From the NCBI GenBank assembly GCA_024694785.1, contig JAILJL010000112.1:1-6768 (forward strand): DNA of 6,768 nt, read 5' to 3'. Source of the DNA: Lachnospiraceae bacterium (lineage in GTDB: Bacteria > Bacillota > Clostridia > Lachnospirales > Lachnospiraceae). Each line of letters begins with the position of its first letter. Within the stretch, counting starts at the first letter, position 1. Below are positions 6,377 to 6,768 of this stretch, piece by piece. Under the pieces are notes generated by a model. The model worked only from the letters and a program-made list of their open reading frames with translations. It was not told where the DNA came from and did not search any database. The translations under genes and the position numbers were made by a program.

Positions 6377-6768
6377 ATGGTCAATACATATGAATCCTAT
6401 CTTGAGCATCCGGCAGGAAATATCCTAACAATTGAAGATGCGCTTAGTATATATTCTGAGATGGTTACCTGCTATAAGAAGTGTACACTTGAGGACAAGC
6501 TTGATTACTGGAATGATTTTCTTGAAAGAGCCGCAGAATATACATATATTCGCAATAAATGGGAATTGATGAGCCGTGAAGAACGGATGGATGCAGATGT
6601 AGGTCGTACTATGACGCATGAGGGTTTAATCATTTCTGTTAATGTATTGGCTCGAATCGCAGAAAAAGAAGGTGTCGATAATTCCTGGAGAACGAAACTC
6701 GGTGATGAGAGAAAGAGAATTGGCGATTTTGCCTGCTTTGTGTCGTACATAACAGGTATATCTAATAG
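6377..6768 (+). CDS. Small helical hypothetical protein, 3'-truncated
   Basis: The ATG at 6377 follows a ribosome binding site and a 14-base gap, and the frame stays open for 130 codons to the window edge, so the C-terminus is missing. The protein begins MVNTYESYLEHPAGNIL. It has no signal peptide or membrane segment and is predicted almost all helical: a first helix around ALSIYSEMVTCYKKC (22-36), a second around KLDYWNDFLERAAEYTYIRNKW (40-61), then MSREERMDADVGRTMTHEG followed by LIISVNVLARIAEKEG and RKRIGDFACFVSYITGI. The pattern of a charged RxxxHxxLI segment, a NxLxR helix and a closing IGDFA helix reminds me of small clostridial proteins of unknown function (possibly the DUF3232 type), but this is from memory and weak. 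Its codon use and spacing match the upstream genes, so it is probably in the same operon. It has no WxG motif and is not a WXG100 protein. Confidence 0.8.
   Translation, partial: MVNTYESYLEHPAGNILTIEDALSIYSEMVTCYKKCTLEDKLDYWNDFLERAAEYTYIRNKWELMSREERMDADVGRTMTHEGLIISVNVLARIAEKEGVDNSWRTKLGDERKRIGDFACFVSYITGISN

Noticed and set aside
6766..6768. TAG at the very end as the stop of the last gene
   Set aside because: It is out of frame: the last full codon is AAT at 6764-6766, followed by two bases of an incomplete codon.
6377..6768. WXG100-type secreted protein
   Set aside because: No WxG turn is found at the centre of the helical hairpin; the nearest Trp contexts are YWNDF, KWELM and SWRTK.

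Overview
This window is one strand-coherent run of five genes on the + strand, with only 9 to 14 bases between consecutive genes and no room for internal promoters or terminators. It reads as an operon segment cut at both ends: the first gene has lost its 5' end and the last its 3' end. The AT-rich composition, purine-rich Shine-Dalgarno sites, frequent AGA and CTT codons and a GTG start suggest a low-GC Firmicute. A gut or rumen clostridium of the Lachnospiraceae type (Butyrivibrio or Roseburia-like) is my best guess, but it rests on style and not on a marker gene.

Layout: (1) 2-2302, a multi-module AAA+ ATPase of the CbbX/SpoVK family, with a degenerate first module followed by two complete, well-conserved ones. 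(2) 2315-2902, an unrecognised 195-residue protein with a cysteine-rich C-terminal half. (3) 2912-4165, a Sel1/TPR-like repeat protein with a charged N-terminal helix and a polytopic membrane C-terminus. (4) 4176-6362, a GTG-started, membrane-anchored 728-residue protein with a thrombospondin-3-like calcium motif and a C-terminal papain/C39-like cysteine peptidase signature (candidates Cys430, His623, Asp666). (5) 6377-6768, the start of a small, mostly helical protein that runs off the window.

Working together (inference): a cytosolic AAA+ remodelling ring could act on partners held at the membrane by the Sel1 protein, while the anchored peptidase works on the outer face. The combination of tandem CbbX-type ATPase, Sel1 membrane scaffold and surface cysteine peptidase does not match a named system that I can identify. 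A link to type VII-like secretion is possible, because EccA is a CbbX-family ATPase, but no WXG100, LXG or FtsK/EssC-type gene lies in this window. No RNA gene, mobile element, CRISPR array or long non-coding stretch is visible.
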